NCBI GenBank assembly: GCA_009380025.1
Contig: WHSP01000011.1
Location: 1-57,504 of the forward strand
Source of the DNA: Gemmatimonas sp.
Lineage (GTDB): Bacteria > Gemmatimonadota > Gemmatimonadetes > Longimicrobiales > Longimicrobiaceae
DNA: 57,504 nt
Direction of reading: 5' to 3'
Under the pieces are notes generated by a model. The model did not search any database. It had not been told where the DNA came from and saw nothing but the letters and a program-made list of their open reading frames with translations. Both the position numbers and the translations under genes were made by a program. Positions 48,366 through 57,380 of this stretch are shown in pieces (position 1 is the stretch's first letter; each line of letters begins with the position of its first letter).

Positions 48366-49937
48366 ATGATCTCCTTTTGCCGCGCCGGCTCCCGGTGCAT
48401 CGAGCCCGCCCGTCGGCGGGCACTACCGATCGCCGGTGTCGTTCTCTTGAGCGCCTGCAATGGCCTCGGCGAGGCGATGACCGCCCACACGGATGTGGTT
48501 GCGCGCGCCGGAGGCATGGAGCTGCGAGTCGAGGAGGTGGTGGAGATCCTGGGGGGGAACGCCCAGATCCCGCCGGATCCTGAAGTGGTGAGGGCCCTGT
48601 CCGACCTCTGGATCGACTACGCCCTCCTCGCCACCGCCGTCGCGGAGGACACGAGCCTGGCCGCACTCGACATGGACACGTTCATCGAGCCGATCCGCGA
48701 CCAGGCGGTCATCGCCCAGCTGCGCGAGCAGGTGATCGAGACCGACACTGTGTTCGATGAGGCCGAGGTCGAGCAGCGCTGGGCGACGGAAGGTCCGGGG
48801 GCGGAGATCCGGGCTCGCCATATCCTGCTTCGCATCCCCCCGAATCCGACCGACGTGCAACGGGACAGTGTCGCACAGCTGGCGGCATCGCTCCGCGAAC
48901 GCGCGGTCGGGGGGGAGTCTTTCGAGGATCTGGCACAGGAGTACTCCGAGGACCCCGGCACCGCCGCACGGGGCGGTGATCTGGGCTTCTTCAGCCGGGG
49001 CCGCATGGTCGAGCCGTTCGAAGAGGTGGCCTTCGCGCTTGCCGAAGGCGAAGTCAGCGACGTCGTAGAGACCCCCTTCGGGTACCACGTCATCCTCGTG
49101 GAGGAACGCCGACAGCCGGAGCTCGGGGAGGAGCGGGAGCAGTTTCGCCAGTTCCTCGTCCAGCAGGAGGTCCAGAACGCGGAGCTGGAATACCTGGAGT
49201 CGTTGACGAACGAGGTCAACGTGCAGGTGCCGGCCGAGAACCTCGAGGTCGTGCGTGAGGTTGCCGGGCGCCCCAACCGAGACCTTACGGGGCGACAGGG
49301 AAATCGAACCATCGCGACGTACGAGGGCGGCGAGCTCACCACAGGTGAGTTCCTGACCTTCGTGCGAACCCAGCCGCCCCAGGTCCAGAGCGCGTTCGCC
49401 TCGGCCACGGACGAACAGCTCGAGAACGCGGTCCGACAGCTGGTGCAGATGGAGCTGCTCCTCGCCGAGGCGGAGGAGCGAGGCATCACGCTGCCACCGG
49501 AGGACGAGCAGCAGATCCGTACGGAAGCCCAACAGATGATTCGCCAGCTCATCGACGCGAGTGGCTTCGTCGCCGCCGCGCGGCAGAACGCCGACCCCTC
49601 GGCTCTGGACGAGCATGTCGGCGAGCTGGTCCAGGCCATCGTGGGCGGTGAGGCCGAGTTCGTTCCCCTGGGCCGGCTCGGGGTGGTTCTCCGCGACCTC
49701 TATCCCTATGAGATCAATGAGGAGGCTTTCCCCGAGGTGGTGAGCGAGCTCGAAGAGATCCGCGCGCAGCAGCCGCCTCCACCGGCCCCTGGGACGCCGG
49801 GAGTGGCGCCGGGACAGCCGGGAGTGGCGCCGGGACAGCCGGGAGTGGCGCCGGGACAGCCGGGAGCGGCGCCGGTACAGCCGTCAGTTCCCGAGGCTCC
49901 GCTCACGCCGGCCGACTCCGCGCCCTCGGTTCAGTAG
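48366..49937 (+). CDS. Parvulin-type peptidyl-prolyl isomerase lipoprotein (SurA/PrsA-like)
   Basis: A 523-residue envelope foldase. The signal ends in the lipobox [11 protein letters not shown], so it is probably lipidated. A PpiC parvulin domain spans about residues 145-250: [67 protein letters not shown] second SurA_N-like helical region follows, and the C terminus carries three exact 7-residue repeats of GVAPGQP plus a degenerate fourth in a Pro-rich tail. ATG 48366 is preferred because GGAG lies 6 bases upstream; ATG 48351 and TTG 48342 are alternatives. It probably handles outer-membrane protein precursors alongside its paralogue downstream. Confidence 0.85.
   Translation: MISFCRAGSRCIEPARRRALPIAGVVLLSACNGLGEAMTAHTDVVARAGGMELRVEEVVEILGGNAQIPPDPEVVRALSDLWIDYALLATAVAEDTSLAALDMDTFIEPIRDQAVIAQLREQVIETDTVFDEAEVEQRWATEGPGAEIRARHILLRIPPNPTDVQRDSVAQLAASLRERAVGGESFEDLAQEYSEDPGTAARGGDLGFFSRGRMVEPFEEVAFALAEGEVSDVVETPFGYHVILVEERRQPELGEEREQFRQFLVQQEVQNAELEYLESLTNEVNVQVPAENLEVVREVAGRPNRDLTGRQGNRTIATYEGGELTTGEFLTFVRTQPPQVQSAFASATDEQLENAVRQLVQMELLLAEAEERGITLPPEDEQQIRTEAQQMIRQLIDASGFVAAARQNADPSALDEHVGELVQAIVGGEAEFVPLGRLGVVLRDLYPYEINEEAFPEVVSELEEIRAQQPPPPAPGTPGVAPGQPGVAPGQPGVAPGQPGAAPVQPSVPEAPLTPADSAPSVQ
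49800..49883 (+). repeat. 21-bp tandem repeat in foldase tail
   Basis: Three exact units (49800-49820, 49821-49841, 49842-49862) beginning GGAGTGGCGCCGGGACAG and a fourth with two substitutions (49863-49883). Each encodes one PGVAPGQ-type step; copy number may vary between strains. Confidence 0.9.
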
Positions 49938-50019
49938 AGGTTCGGAATGTGCCCCGGGAGAACAGGAACCTCGGTCTAGATTTCCGCGTATGATCTCGGA
50001 CCAAACGGAACCCCCAGCC

Positions 50020-50095
50020 GTCATCCCCGCGAAAGCGGGGATCCAGTCGCACCGCAGGCGACGAGAAACTGGATTCCCGCCTTCGCGGGAATGAC
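50020..50095. repeat. REP-like inverted pair
   Basis: GTCATCCCCGCGAAAGCGGG leading to GATCCAG (50020-50046) faces CTGGATTCCCGCCTTCGCGG ending in GAATGAC (50069-50095). The two form a stem around about 22 bases and relate to the copy at 35317-35343. The 256-bp gap 49938-50193 has no gene otherwise; GATATACGG near 50162 could be a promoter element for surA. Confidence 0.8.
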
Positions 50096-50193
50096 GCTGC
50101 AGCCTCCGAGACGACTGCATCTGGTGGCCAGGGCGGGCCGGAAGGCAAGTTTGTGCCGAGTGATATACGGTCGCTCTCAACGATAGGAACAAC

Positions 50194-51498
50194 ATGCGCA
50201 TCGTCGCTCCTCTTCTACTCGTTCTTGCGGCGGGTCCCCTGCAGGCGCAGATCGGGCAGACGCCGAACGGTGACGCAGAGCTCGTCGACCGGGTCATCGC
50301 CGTGGTCGGCGATACGGTTCTGCTGATGTCGGACGTCCAGGAGGAGCTGAGCCAGATGGCCTCCGCGGGTCAGCTTCCTCAGGATTCGGCGCAGCGGGAG
50401 GCTGCGTCTGAGCAGGTGTTTCAGCGTAAGCTGGACGACCTCGTCCTGGTCTCGGCCGCGCTCGAGGAGGGAGTGACGGTTCCGGACGAGCAGGTGAACG
50501 AGCAGGTCGACCTGCAGATACAGCAGGTACAGCAGCGGTTCGGCTCCGAGGCGGCATTCACGGAGGCGCTCGCCGAATCGGGTCTCACCCGCGATCAGTA
50601 TCGGCAGGTGCTCGTGGGCCAGACTCGCGACGAGATACTGGTGCAGCAGTTCGTCGGCAACCGGCTGCGCAGTCGGGCCCGGCCGGTCATCGACGAAGAC
50701 GAGATCGTGGAGTTTTTCGAGACCCAGAAGGAGTCCCTCGGAGAGCGGCCGGCCTCGGCCAGCTTCGAGCAGGTCGTCGTTTCTCCCGAACCATCGCCCG
50801 AGGCACGAGCCGAAGCGATCGCCACGGCTGAAGAGGTGTTGGGCGAGCTCACGTCCGGCGGCGATTTCGAGGTGCTCGCCCGCCGGTTTTCGGACGATCC
50901 GGGAAGCGCCGAACATGGCGGCGACCTCGGCTGGTTCCGACCGGGGCAGATGGCCCCAGCGTTCGAGCGAGCGGCGTACTCCCTCCGCCCTGGCCAGACC
51001 AGCGGCCTCGTCGAAAGCCAGTTCGGCTTCCACATCATCCGGCTAGACCGCCAGCGGGGTGCCGAGCGTCAGGCGAGGCACATCCTGATTCAGCCGGAGG
51101 TCACGCCGGCAGACGTGGAGGGCGCCCGAGAGCGCGCCGACTCCGTGGCTCAGGCCATCCGTGACGGCGCACGAATCCCCGACCTTGCCGATCTCTACAA
51201 CGACGAGGAGGCCTACCCGGCTACGGTGACGCGTGTCGCGCTCGACGGGTTGCTTCCCGGCTATTCTGATGCGTTCGAGGCAGCGAGCGAGGGTGACCTG
51301 GTCGGCCCCGCCGAAATCGAAGATCCGCGAACCGAGACGGTCTGGCTGGTCGCACGGCTGATCGACAAGGCACCCGCCGGTGCGTATACCCTGAACGATG
51401 TCCGGGAGCAGGTCCGCCAGCAGCTCGAGCGGCAGGAGATGCTTGAGGAACTGCTGGAGGAGCTGAGAGACGAGGTTCACATTGATGAGCTGAGGTGA
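50194..51498 (+). CDS. surA: Periplasmic chaperone SurA-like peptidyl-prolyl isomerase
   Basis: A 434-residue periplasmic foldase for outer-membrane proteins. The signal peptide is MRIVAPLLLVLAAGPLQAQ with cleavage after AQA-type sites. The SurA N-terminal helical domain is ELVDRVIAVVGDTVLLMSDV with downstream helices to residue 165. Two parvulin regions follow: the first with FEVLARRFSDDPGSAEHGGD and LGWFRPGQMAPAFERAAYSL, the second (RQARHILIQPEVTPADVEGA) degenerate. It is an apparent paralogue of the lipoprotein upstream. Its stop overlaps the S4 gene (GTGA). Confidence 0.9.
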   Translation: MRIVAPLLLVLAAGPLQAQIGQTPNGDAELVDRVIAVVGDTVLLMSDVQEELSQMASAGQLPQDSAQREAASEQVFQRKLDDLVLVSAALEEGVTVPDEQVNEQVDLQIQQVQQRFGSEAAFTEALAESGLTRDQYRQVLVGQTRDEILVQQFVGNRLRSRARPVIDEDEIVEFFETQKESLGERPASASFEQVVVSPEPSPEARAEAIATAEEVLGELTSGGDFEVLARRFSDDPGSAEHGGDLGWFRPGQMAPAFERAAYSLRPGQTSGLVESQFGFHIIRLDRQRGAERQARHILIQPEVTPADVEGARERADSVAQAIRDGARIPDLADLYNDEEAYPATVTRVALDGLLPGYSDAFEAASEGDLVGPAEIEDPRTETVWLVARLIDKAPAGAYTLNDVREQVRQQLERQEMLEELLEELRDEVHIDELR

Positions 51499-51776
51499 CG
51501 GACCGGACGGAGAGGCTGGACATCGTCCTGAACCGTCTCTGCCTCACGCGTAGCCGCAGCGAAGCGAAGAACGCGTGTGAAGTGGGGGCGGTGCTCGTCG
51601 GTGGCCGGCCGGCGCGAGCGAGCCAGTCCGTGGTCCCGGGTGACCAGATCGCTCTGCGGTTCAAGAACCGGCTCCTGGAAATCCGAATCCTCGAAGTGCC
51701 GGGAAAATCACTGTCGAAGAAAGCGGCGAGGGAGCTTTTTGAAGTCGTTCGGGATGAACGGCTCGAAGGCCGTTGA
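51495..51776 (+). CDS. S4-domain RNA-binding protein (Hsp15/HslR-like)
   Basis: A 93-residue protein consisting of one S4 domain: RLDIVLNRLCLTRSRSEAKN, ACEVGAVLVGGRPARASQSV, VPGDQIALRFKNRLLEIRIL, with a basic C-terminal tail (KSLSKKAARELFEVVRDE). Hsp15-like proteins bind free 50S subunits carrying nascent chains; that role is possible here. GTG 51495 overlaps the surA stop, and the gene lies 25 bases before pdxA, so it is part of this operon. Confidence 0.85.
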   Translation: MTDRTERLDIVLNRLCLTRSRSEAKNACEVGAVLVGGRPARASQSVVPGDQIALRFKNRLLEIRILEVPGKSLSKKAARELFEVVRDERLEGR

Positions 51777-51801
51777 GCAGTAGCGTTCTGGAGGCGACGT
51801 A

Positions 51802-52764
51802 ATGGCGATCGCGCCGCGTGGCCGGCCCCGAATCGGTATTACCCTCGGCGACCCACGGGGCATCGGCCCGGAGATCGTCGCGGCAGTGCGGAGCGACGAA
51901 GAAGTCTCGGAATCGGCGGAGCTCGTCTTGATCGGACCGGCTGGAACGACTGCCGGTGAGCCGGACGAGGAGATCGGCTCGTGGCGATCCGATGAGGGGA
52001 ATGCGACGGCAGGGCGACTTGCCGGCCTCGCCATCGAGCGTGCGATTTCCGTCGCCCTCTCGGGACAGGTCGACGCTCTCGTGACGGCACCGATCGACAA
52101 GGCCGCCTTCCACGCCGGCGGCTGGCATTTCCCCGGACACACCGAGATGCTCCGCGACCTGACGGGAGTCTCCGCCGTAGCGATGATGATGGCAGCGGAG
52201 CGAACCCGACTCGGGGGTCCTCTCCGAGTCGTCCTTGCGACGACGCACCTGCCCCTTCGCTCGGTTGCCAGCACGATCAGCGCCGATCTCCTCGTCCAAC
52301 AGGCGACACTCACGCACGACGCCCTACGCGACCGCTGGGGTATCGCGCAACCCCGCATCGCCCTTTGCGCGTTCAACCCTCACGCGTCGGATGGCGGTCG
52401 CTTCGGCGACGAGGAGGCTCGGATCTACGCGCCTGCCCTGGAGGCCCTCGGCCTGTCCGGCATCGACACCACGGGCCCCATTCCCGCCGACTCCGTCTAC
52501 AGACGCGCCGTTGCGGGCGAGTTCGATGCGGTGATCGCACCCTATCACGACGTCGGGATGGCTCCCTTCAAGACCGTCTCCTTCGGAACGGGGGTCAACG
52601 TCACATTGGGTCTCCCTTTCCCCCGCACGAGTCCCGACCACGGAACGGCCCTCGACATCGCGGGTAGTGGGCGGGCGAATCCGGCCTCGATGCGCGAAGC
52701 CGTGCGGCTGGCGGCCCGCCTATCCGGCCAATTTCGCACTCCTCTGGTCAGCGACCCGCTCTAG
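51802..52764 (+). CDS. pdxA: 4-hydroxythreonine-4-phosphate dehydrogenase
   Basis: PdxA oxidises 4-phosphohydroxy-threonine in the DXP-dependent route to pyridoxal phosphate. The 320-residue protein shows the start IGITLGDPRGIGPEIVAAV, the loop VTAPIDKAAFHAGGWHFPGH (first zinc His) with TEML, the second zinc His in FNPHASDGGRFGDEE, and the third in ISRTSPDHGTALDIAG-type PRTSPDHGTALDIAGSG. ATG 51802 is the natural start. Association of pdxA with surA is known from Proteobacteria (surA-pdxA-ksgA); here ksgA is absent and cell-division genes follow after 63 bases. Confidence 0.95.
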   Translation: MAIAPRGRPRIGITLGDPRGIGPEIVAAVRSDEEVSESAELVLIGPAGTTAGEPDEEIGSWRSDEGNATAGRLAGLAIERAISVALSGQVDALVTAPIDKAAFHAGGWHFPGHTEMLRDLTGVSAVAMMMAAERTRLGGPLRVVLATTHLPLRSVASTISADLLVQQATLTHDALRDRWGIAQPRIALCAFNPHASDGGRFGDEEARIYAPALEALGLSGIDTTGPIPADSVYRRAVAGEFDAVIAPYHDVGMAPFKTVSFGTGVNVTLGLPFPRTSPDHGTALDIAGSGRANPASMREAVRLAARLSGQFRTPLVSDPL

Positions 52765-52827
52765 TAGGCGGTTCACAACAGGTTTCAACCTGCTCGGCCC
52801 CTCTCGCCCGAACGTCGAGTCGCGCCT

Positions 52828-53517
52828 GTGATCAAACTGACCGGGGTCTCCAAGGTGTATCCGCGAACCGGCTACGCCCTGCGAAACGTGAACCTGCATG
52901 TTCCCAAGGGCAGTTTCGTCTTCCTCACGGGCCACTCTGGGGCGGGCAAGTCGACGATCCTGCGGCTGATCCAGATGGCGGAGCTCCCGACCGAGGGCGA
53001 ACTTCGTGTCTCCGGGACCTCCTCGGCGCGGCTCAGGCGAAGCGACGTGCCGAAGCTGCGGCGCAAGATGGGGATGGCGTTTCAGGATTTCCGCCTGCTG
53101 AAAGACCGAACGGCGGAGGAGAACGTCGCGTTCGCCCTCGAGGTGACGGGGGCCAGGCGGTCATTGATCCGACAGCGGGCCGCGCGACTGCTCGGAAAGG
53201 TTGGCTTGGCGGCCCGGGGGCAAGCCTTTCCCGAGGAGTTGTCGGGGGGCGAGAAGCAGCGGGTCGCTATCGCTCGCGCCCTGGCGAACGAACCGTTCAT
53301 CCTCCTCGCGGACGAGCCGACCGGAAACCTCGACGAGCGAGCGAGTAGAGGAATTCTCGATCTCTTTCGTGAGATCAACGCTAACGGTATGACCGTCGTG
53401 ATGGCCACCCACGACCTGGAGCTCGTGCGACGGCACCCGAGCTATCGGGTGGTCGAGTTGTCCGCCGGGGAGGTCGTGTTCGATTCCGCGGGGACCGTGC
53501 GCGAGGAGGCGGGCTGA
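52828..53517 (+). CDS. ftsE: Cell-division ABC ATPase FtsE
   Basis: FtsE is the ATPase of the FtsEX complex that couples septation to peptidoglycan hydrolysis. The 229-residue protein carries Walker A FLTGHSGAGKSTILRLIQMA, Q loop MGMAFQDFRLLKDRTAEENV, signature ELSGGEKQRVAIARALAN, Walker B FILLADEPTGNLD and switch VMATHDLELVRRHPSYRVVE. GTG 52828 gives the usual IKLTGVSKVYPRTGYALRNV start. TGATG overlap couples it to ftsX. Confidence 0.96.
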   Translation: MIKLTGVSKVYPRTGYALRNVNLHVPKGSFVFLTGHSGAGKSTILRLIQMAELPTEGELRVSGTSSARLRRSDVPKLRRKMGMAFQDFRLLKDRTAEENVAFALEVTGARRSLIRQRAARLLGKVGLAARGQAFPEELSGGEKQRVAIARALANEPFILLADEPTGNLDERASRGILDLFREINANGMTVVMATHDLELVRRHPSYRVVELSAGEVVFDSAGTVREEAG

Positions 53518-54374
53518 TGCTACAGGCGCTTCGGGGCGCCCTGGCCGCGTTTCGCCGCACCCCCGTTCTGGTTGTGATCTCGATCTTGGCGGTGAGCCTG
53601 AGCCTGTTCGTGTTCGGGCTCTTTGCTCTGACGGCGTTCAACATTCGAGGTGCGCTGAGCGAGATCGAGGAGCGAGTGGAAATCGTCGCCTACCTGTCGG
53701 ATGATGCGACGGCCGAGGAGGCGGGGCGCGCCGAGGTCGAGATTCGTGACCACACCCAGGTTCTCGACGTTCGGTACGTTTCGAAAACCGAGGCGCTTGC
53801 CATAGCCGGGAGGGAGCTCCCGGAGTTTCGTGAGGTCTTCTCTGGCCTCGACGCGAACCCACTCCCGGCCTCGTACGAGATTCGCCTCCGGCCGGGCTAT
53901 CGAACACCCGAGGTGGTCGAAGCCGTTACGGCGCAGGTAATCGCCTATCCGTTCGTGGAGGAGGCCGACTACGGGCGGGACTGGGTCGCCCGACTCGTCT
54001 CCCTGCAACGAATCGCCGCCGGGGCGACGGTCATCATCGGCGGTGCGTTCGCCGCCGTCGCAGGGATCATCATCGCGACCGCCGTCCGCATCGCCGTAGC
54101 CGCCCGCCGGGAAGAGATCGAGATCATGCGCCTCGTCGGGGCGACGGACGGCTTCATTCGAAGGCCCTTCCTGATCGAAGGATGGCTCACGGGCCTGATC
54201 GGCGGCCTCATCGCTGCCTTCCTGACCTACCTGGCGCACCGCTTCGTCAGCGCGACGCTGATGGAGATCAACTGGCTTCCTGCGGAGTGGCTGATGCTGG
54301 CCGTGCTCGCCGGATCCGCCTACGGCCTTTTGACGAGCGCCTTCGCCGTGCGCCGCCATCTGCGCGGCCTGTGA
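53517..54374 (+). CDS. ftsX: Cell-division permease-like protein FtsX
   Basis: FtsX is the membrane partner of FtsE and contacts EnvC/PcsB-type proteins through its periplasmic loop. The 285-residue product has four membrane segments: VLVVISILAVSLSLFVFGLF near the N terminus, then a large extracytoplasmic domain (residues 45-165), then VIIGGAFAAVAGIIIATAVR and two C-terminal spans around GLIGGLIAAFLTYLAHRF and WLMLAVLAGSAYGLLTSAFA. Coupling-helix-like RREEIEIMRLVGATDGFIR lies between. The stop overlaps the EnvC-like start. Confidence 0.95.
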   Translation: MLQALRGALAAFRRTPVLVVISILAVSLSLFVFGLFALTAFNIRGALSEIEERVEIVAYLSDDATAEEAGRAEVEIRDHTQVLDVRYVSKTEALAIAGRELPEFREVFSGLDANPLPASYEIRLRPGYRTPEVVEAVTAQVIAYPFVEEADYGRDWVARLVSLQRIAAGATVIIGGAFAAVAGIIIATAVRIAVAARREEIEIMRLVGATDGFIRRPFLIEGWLTGLIGGLIAAFLTYLAHRFVSATLMEINWLPAEWLMLAVLAGSAYGLLTSAFAVRRHLRGL

Positions 54375-55591
54375 CGGACGCCCGCACGATGGGTAGAGCG
54401 GCCCGCCTTCTGTTCGTGCTTCTCTTTCCGATCGCGTGCCTCGAGGCCCAGGCGCCAACCGATCGGGAGATTGCGGAAAGTCAGCGCCGACTGGAGGTGC
54501 TCCAGCACGAGCGAGAAGCGCTTCGAGAGGAGATGACGCGAATCCGTTCCCGCGTGAGCGACCTGTCGAGCGAGTTGGAGAACGTCACAGAGCAGCTCGA
54601 TGCATCGTCGTCCCTCATAGCGGAGATGGAGTTCCAGATCGCCCAGCGGGAAGAGCAGGTCGAAGCCAACAGTCGGGACCTCCAGGACGCTCGCAACGAG
54701 CTCGCTCAGCGCAAGGCAGTCCTTGACCGCCGCCTACGAGAAATCTACAAGCGAGGCCCCCTGCGAACCTGGGAAGTGCTGTTGACGGCGGACAGCTTTT
54801 CCGACCTATTGAGCCGCTACAAGTATCTCTTTCTGATCGCAAGGCACGACCGACGAGTGGTCGATGAGGTAGCGCAACTCGAGGACGAGCTACGGGTCCG
54901 GGAGCGCGTCCTCAGGGCGAGCCTCGGGCAACTCGAGTCCGTTCGCGACGAACGCGCCCTGGAGCTCGAGACCCTCGCTGCCCTCCGGGAGCAACAGGCG
55001 CAGGCACTCGCGAACCTTCAGACGCGCGAGCGAACGACAGCCGACCGCCTTGAGCGGGTCGAGAGAGACGAAGCACAGCTCAGCGCCACGATCGAGCGAC
55101 TCGAGTTGTATCGCCGCGAGGCCGAGCTCGCCTCGGGCTCCGGAGACGGTGCAGCCGAGGAGGCCGCACCTCTGATCGCCAGCTTGACACCGAGCCGGAT
55201 GGGGCAGCTGGCCTGGCCCGTCGAGGGTCGTCTGCTCTACGAGTTCGGCCGCGCGCAACGGCCGAACGGCACTGTCGTGCGTTGGAATGGCATCGGGATC
55301 GGTTCGCAGGCGGGCACCCCGGTCCATGCCGTCGAGGCCGGCGTGGTCGTTCTGGCGGGGCCCTTCGAGGGATACGGACCGACGGTCGTGCTGAGTCACG
55401 GCGGTGGCTACTATAGCCTCTACCTCTACCTCAGGGATATCCAGGTGACTGAAGGACAGGCCGTACGGCCGGGAGAGCCGATTGGCACCGTCGGCGGCGA
55501 GACCACCTCGGGGGGCCCGCACATCGAGTTTCAGATCCGCGCGCCCGGCGGTCGAGCGGTCGATCCGATCGGCTGGCTGGAGCGGAGATAG
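54371..55591 (+). CDS. EnvC-like murein hydrolase activator (degenerate M23 domain)
   Basis: About 406 residues. A signal peptide (AARLLFVLLFPIACLEAQA) is followed by a long coiled coil (residues about 30-255, ESQRRLEVLQHEREALREEM onwards) and a C-terminal LytM/M23 domain. The M23 catalytic set is missing: the HxxxD position reads WNGIGIGSQAGTP, and the HxH position reads YYSLYLYL and GPHIEFQIR keeps one His. This matches EnvC, which activates amidases instead of cutting peptidoglycan. FtsX next door is the expected docking partner. GTG 54371 overlaps the ftsX stop (GTGA); ATG 54389 is an alternative start that keeps the signal peptide. Confidence 0.88.
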   Translation: MTDARTMGRAARLLFVLLFPIACLEAQAPTDREIAESQRRLEVLQHEREALREEMTRIRSRVSDLSSELENVTEQLDASSSLIAEMEFQIAQREEQVEANSRDLQDARNELAQRKAVLDRRLREIYKRGPLRTWEVLLTADSFSDLLSRYKYLFLIARHDRRVVDEVAQLEDELRVRERVLRASLGQLESVRDERALELETLAALREQQAQALANLQTRERTTADRLERVERDEAQLSATIERLELYRREAELASGSGDGAAEEAAPLIASLTPSRMGQLAWPVEGRLLYEFGRAQRPNGTVVRWNGIGIGSQAGTPVHAVEAGVVVLAGPFEGYGPTVVLSHGGGYYSLYLYLRDIQVTEGQAVRPGEPIGTVGGETTSGGPHIEFQIRAPGGRAVDPIGWLERR

Positions 55592-55593
55592 CC

Positions 55594-56751
55594 TTGGCTC
55601 TCCCGGCGATCCACGGACACGCCGAAGTGCGCGCGGCTCTTGCTCGAGCCGTGCGCTCGTCGACCTTCCCGCAGTCCATCCTTCTCCACGGCCCGGAAGG
55701 CGTCGGAAAGGAGCGGCTCGGGCTCTGGATCGCCATGCTGTTGATGTGCGAGCAGGAGCTGGAAGAGCCCTGTGGACGCTGCGCTTCGTGCCGGTTGGGC
55801 GAGCGGCTCGAGCACCCCGATGTTCATTGGTTCTTCCCCCTGCCTCGTCCCGACGCTTCCTCCCCCGGAAAGCTACGGGAAAAGCTGGAGGACGCGCGCG
55901 CGGTGGAGTTGCAGCGCCGCCGTGCGAATCCCTTCCAGGAACCGGAATATGACAGAGCACCGGCTCACTTCCTCGCGTCGATCCGAACTGTCCAGCGACT
56001 GGCGTCACTCCGTCCGACGAGCGGCCAGCGCATGGTCTTCGTGATCGGGGACGCCGAGCTCATGGTTCCACAGGAATCGTCTCCGGAAGCGGCGAACGCC
56101 TTCCTCAAGCTCCTCGAGGAGCCACCCGCCGGGATGACGTTCATCCTTACATCGTCCCAGCCGGGAGCGCTGCTGCCGACGATCCGATCCCGCGTGCCGT
56201 CGATTCGTGTGACGTCGGTCCCGGAGCGTGAGATCCATGACCTGCTGACGGAAGCCGACCTCGTTCCGGCGGATCAACGAGCGAGGATCGCCCGCCTCTC
56301 TCGCGGATCCGTACGGCGCGCCCTGAGACTCGTCACCTCGGGCGCCGGCGGACTGGACGCGGATCGGAAGGCGGGTCGGGACCTGTTGCTGGCCGCCCTC
56401 GCGAACGACTCCACCGCGCGACTCGGCGCCGCTCACGACCGGAGGCCTGCGGGTGCTCGCAACGACCTCGTGAGCCAGCTCGATGCTTTGGCCGAATGGC
56501 TCCGGGACCTCCTCGCCGTCGCCTCGGGCGCACCCGAGCGGGTGACGGACCCGGACGCGGTCCCGATGCTCGCGCGGGCTGTCGACCAGCGAGGAGTCGC
56601 CGTCCAGGGCGTGATGGAGGGTTTGGAGAGAGTATCCCGGGCCCGAGAGCTGGCCCAGTACAACGTAAATCCGCAGTTGATCGTGGCGGATCTACTGCGC
56701 AAACTCCAGCGGGACCTACTTCCGGCGACCACGACTGGAGGATCGACGTGA
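55594..56751 (+). CDS. holB: DNA polymerase III, delta-prime subunit
   Basis: Delta-prime is the stationary subunit of the clamp loader. The 385-residue protein shows the AAA+ layout IHGHAEVRAALARAVRSSTF, a modified Walker A HGPEGVGKERL (Glu instead of Ser/Thr after Lys), the zinc finger CGRCASCRLGER, and sensor region FLKLLEEPPAGMTFILTSSQ with LLPTIRSRVPSIRV. The altered Walker A agrees with a non-ATPase subunit. TTG 55594 follows the EnvC-like stop by 2 bases. The stop overlaps moaC as GTGA. Confidence 0.9.
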   Translation: MALPAIHGHAEVRAALARAVRSSTFPQSILLHGPEGVGKERLGLWIAMLLMCEQELEEPCGRCASCRLGERLEHPDVHWFFPLPRPDASSPGKLREKLEDARAVELQRRRANPFQEPEYDRAPAHFLASIRTVQRLASLRPTSGQRMVFVIGDAELMVPQESSPEAANAFLKLLEEPPAGMTFILTSSQPGALLPTIRSRVPSIRVTSVPEREIHDLLTEADLVPADQRARIARLSRGSVRRALRLVTSGAGGLDADRKAGRDLLLAALANDSTARLGAAHDRRPAGARNDLVSQLDALAEWLRDLLAVASGAPERVTDPDAVPMLARAVDQRGVAVQGVMEGLERVSRARELAQYNVNPQLIVADLLRKLQRDLLPATTTGGST

Positions 56752-57242
56752 GCTCGGAAGGGTTCACCCACCTCGACGAGCACGGCCGGCCACGGATGGT
56801 CGACGTCGGCGGAAAACGTCCGACCCATCGACGAGCAGTGGCCGAAGGACAAATCGTGATGAGCCCGGAGACCGCTCGAGCCATCGCGAGCGGCGCGACG
56901 AAGAAGGGCAACGTCCTCCTGATCTCCGAGGTGGCGGGAATCGCCGGGGCGAAGCGCACGTCGGATCTCATTCCGCTCTGTCACCCGGTGTCGCTATCTT
57001 CCGTCGAGGTGCGTCTCGAGGTCGACCGAGAACTCCCCGGCGTCCGCGCAACAGCGTCAGCGGAAGTGGTGGAGCGAACCGGCGTCGAAATGGAGGCACT
57101 TACTGCCGTCACCGTCGCCTTGCTCACGGTCTACGACATGTGCAAGGCGCTCGACCGCGGGATGCGGATCGAGGGGGTCCGTCTTCTGCGGAAGGAAGGT
57201 GGACGTAGCGGGACCTGGACAGCCACAACGGAGAATGAATGA
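56748..57242 (+). CDS. moaC: Cyclic pyranopterin monophosphate synthase MoaC
   Basis: MoaC rearranges the MoaA product into cyclic pyranopterin monophosphate in molybdenum cofactor synthesis. The 164-residue protein has [76 protein letters not shown] and the terminal [13 protein letters not shown]. Known active-site positions (Lys in GAKRT, Asp in YDMCKA) are kept. GTG 56748 overlaps the holB stop. moaA is not in the window. The next gene overlaps by 4 bases. Confidence 0.96.
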   Translation: MSSEGFTHLDEHGRPRMVDVGGKRPTHRRAVAEGQIVMSPETARAIASGATKKGNVLLISEVAGIAGAKRTSDLIPLCHPVSLSSVEVRLEVDRELPGVRATASAEVVERTGVEMEALTAVTVALLTVYDMCKALDRGMRIEGVRLLRKEGGRSGTWTATTENE

Positions 57243-57380
57243 GCGCAGGCATCCGCGTCGGGACCGAGCCCACCGACTTCGATTCTGGAAGTTACGTCGA
57301 GGCGCTCCTCCTGAAGTTGCAGGCAGATATCGCGGCCAGGAAGCGGCCGCGACGGGAGGTCAAGCCCCTCCTGAAGGTTG
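57239..57380 (+). pseudogene. Unknown gene truncated by an IS terminus
   Basis: ATG 57239 overlaps the moaC stop (ATGA) and encodes [20 protein letters not shown] then [19 protein letters not shown] up to about residue 47. From 57381 the sequence becomes a repeat-containing IS end, and the open frame continues only by chance to 57448. The true protein is therefore cut off. The family cannot be named from this much. Its coupling to moaC suggests it was the next operon gene. Confidence 0.6.

Noticed and set aside
49800-49883. CRISPR-like repeat array
   Set aside because: The 21-bp units have no spacers and encode an in-frame GVAPGQP protein repeat.
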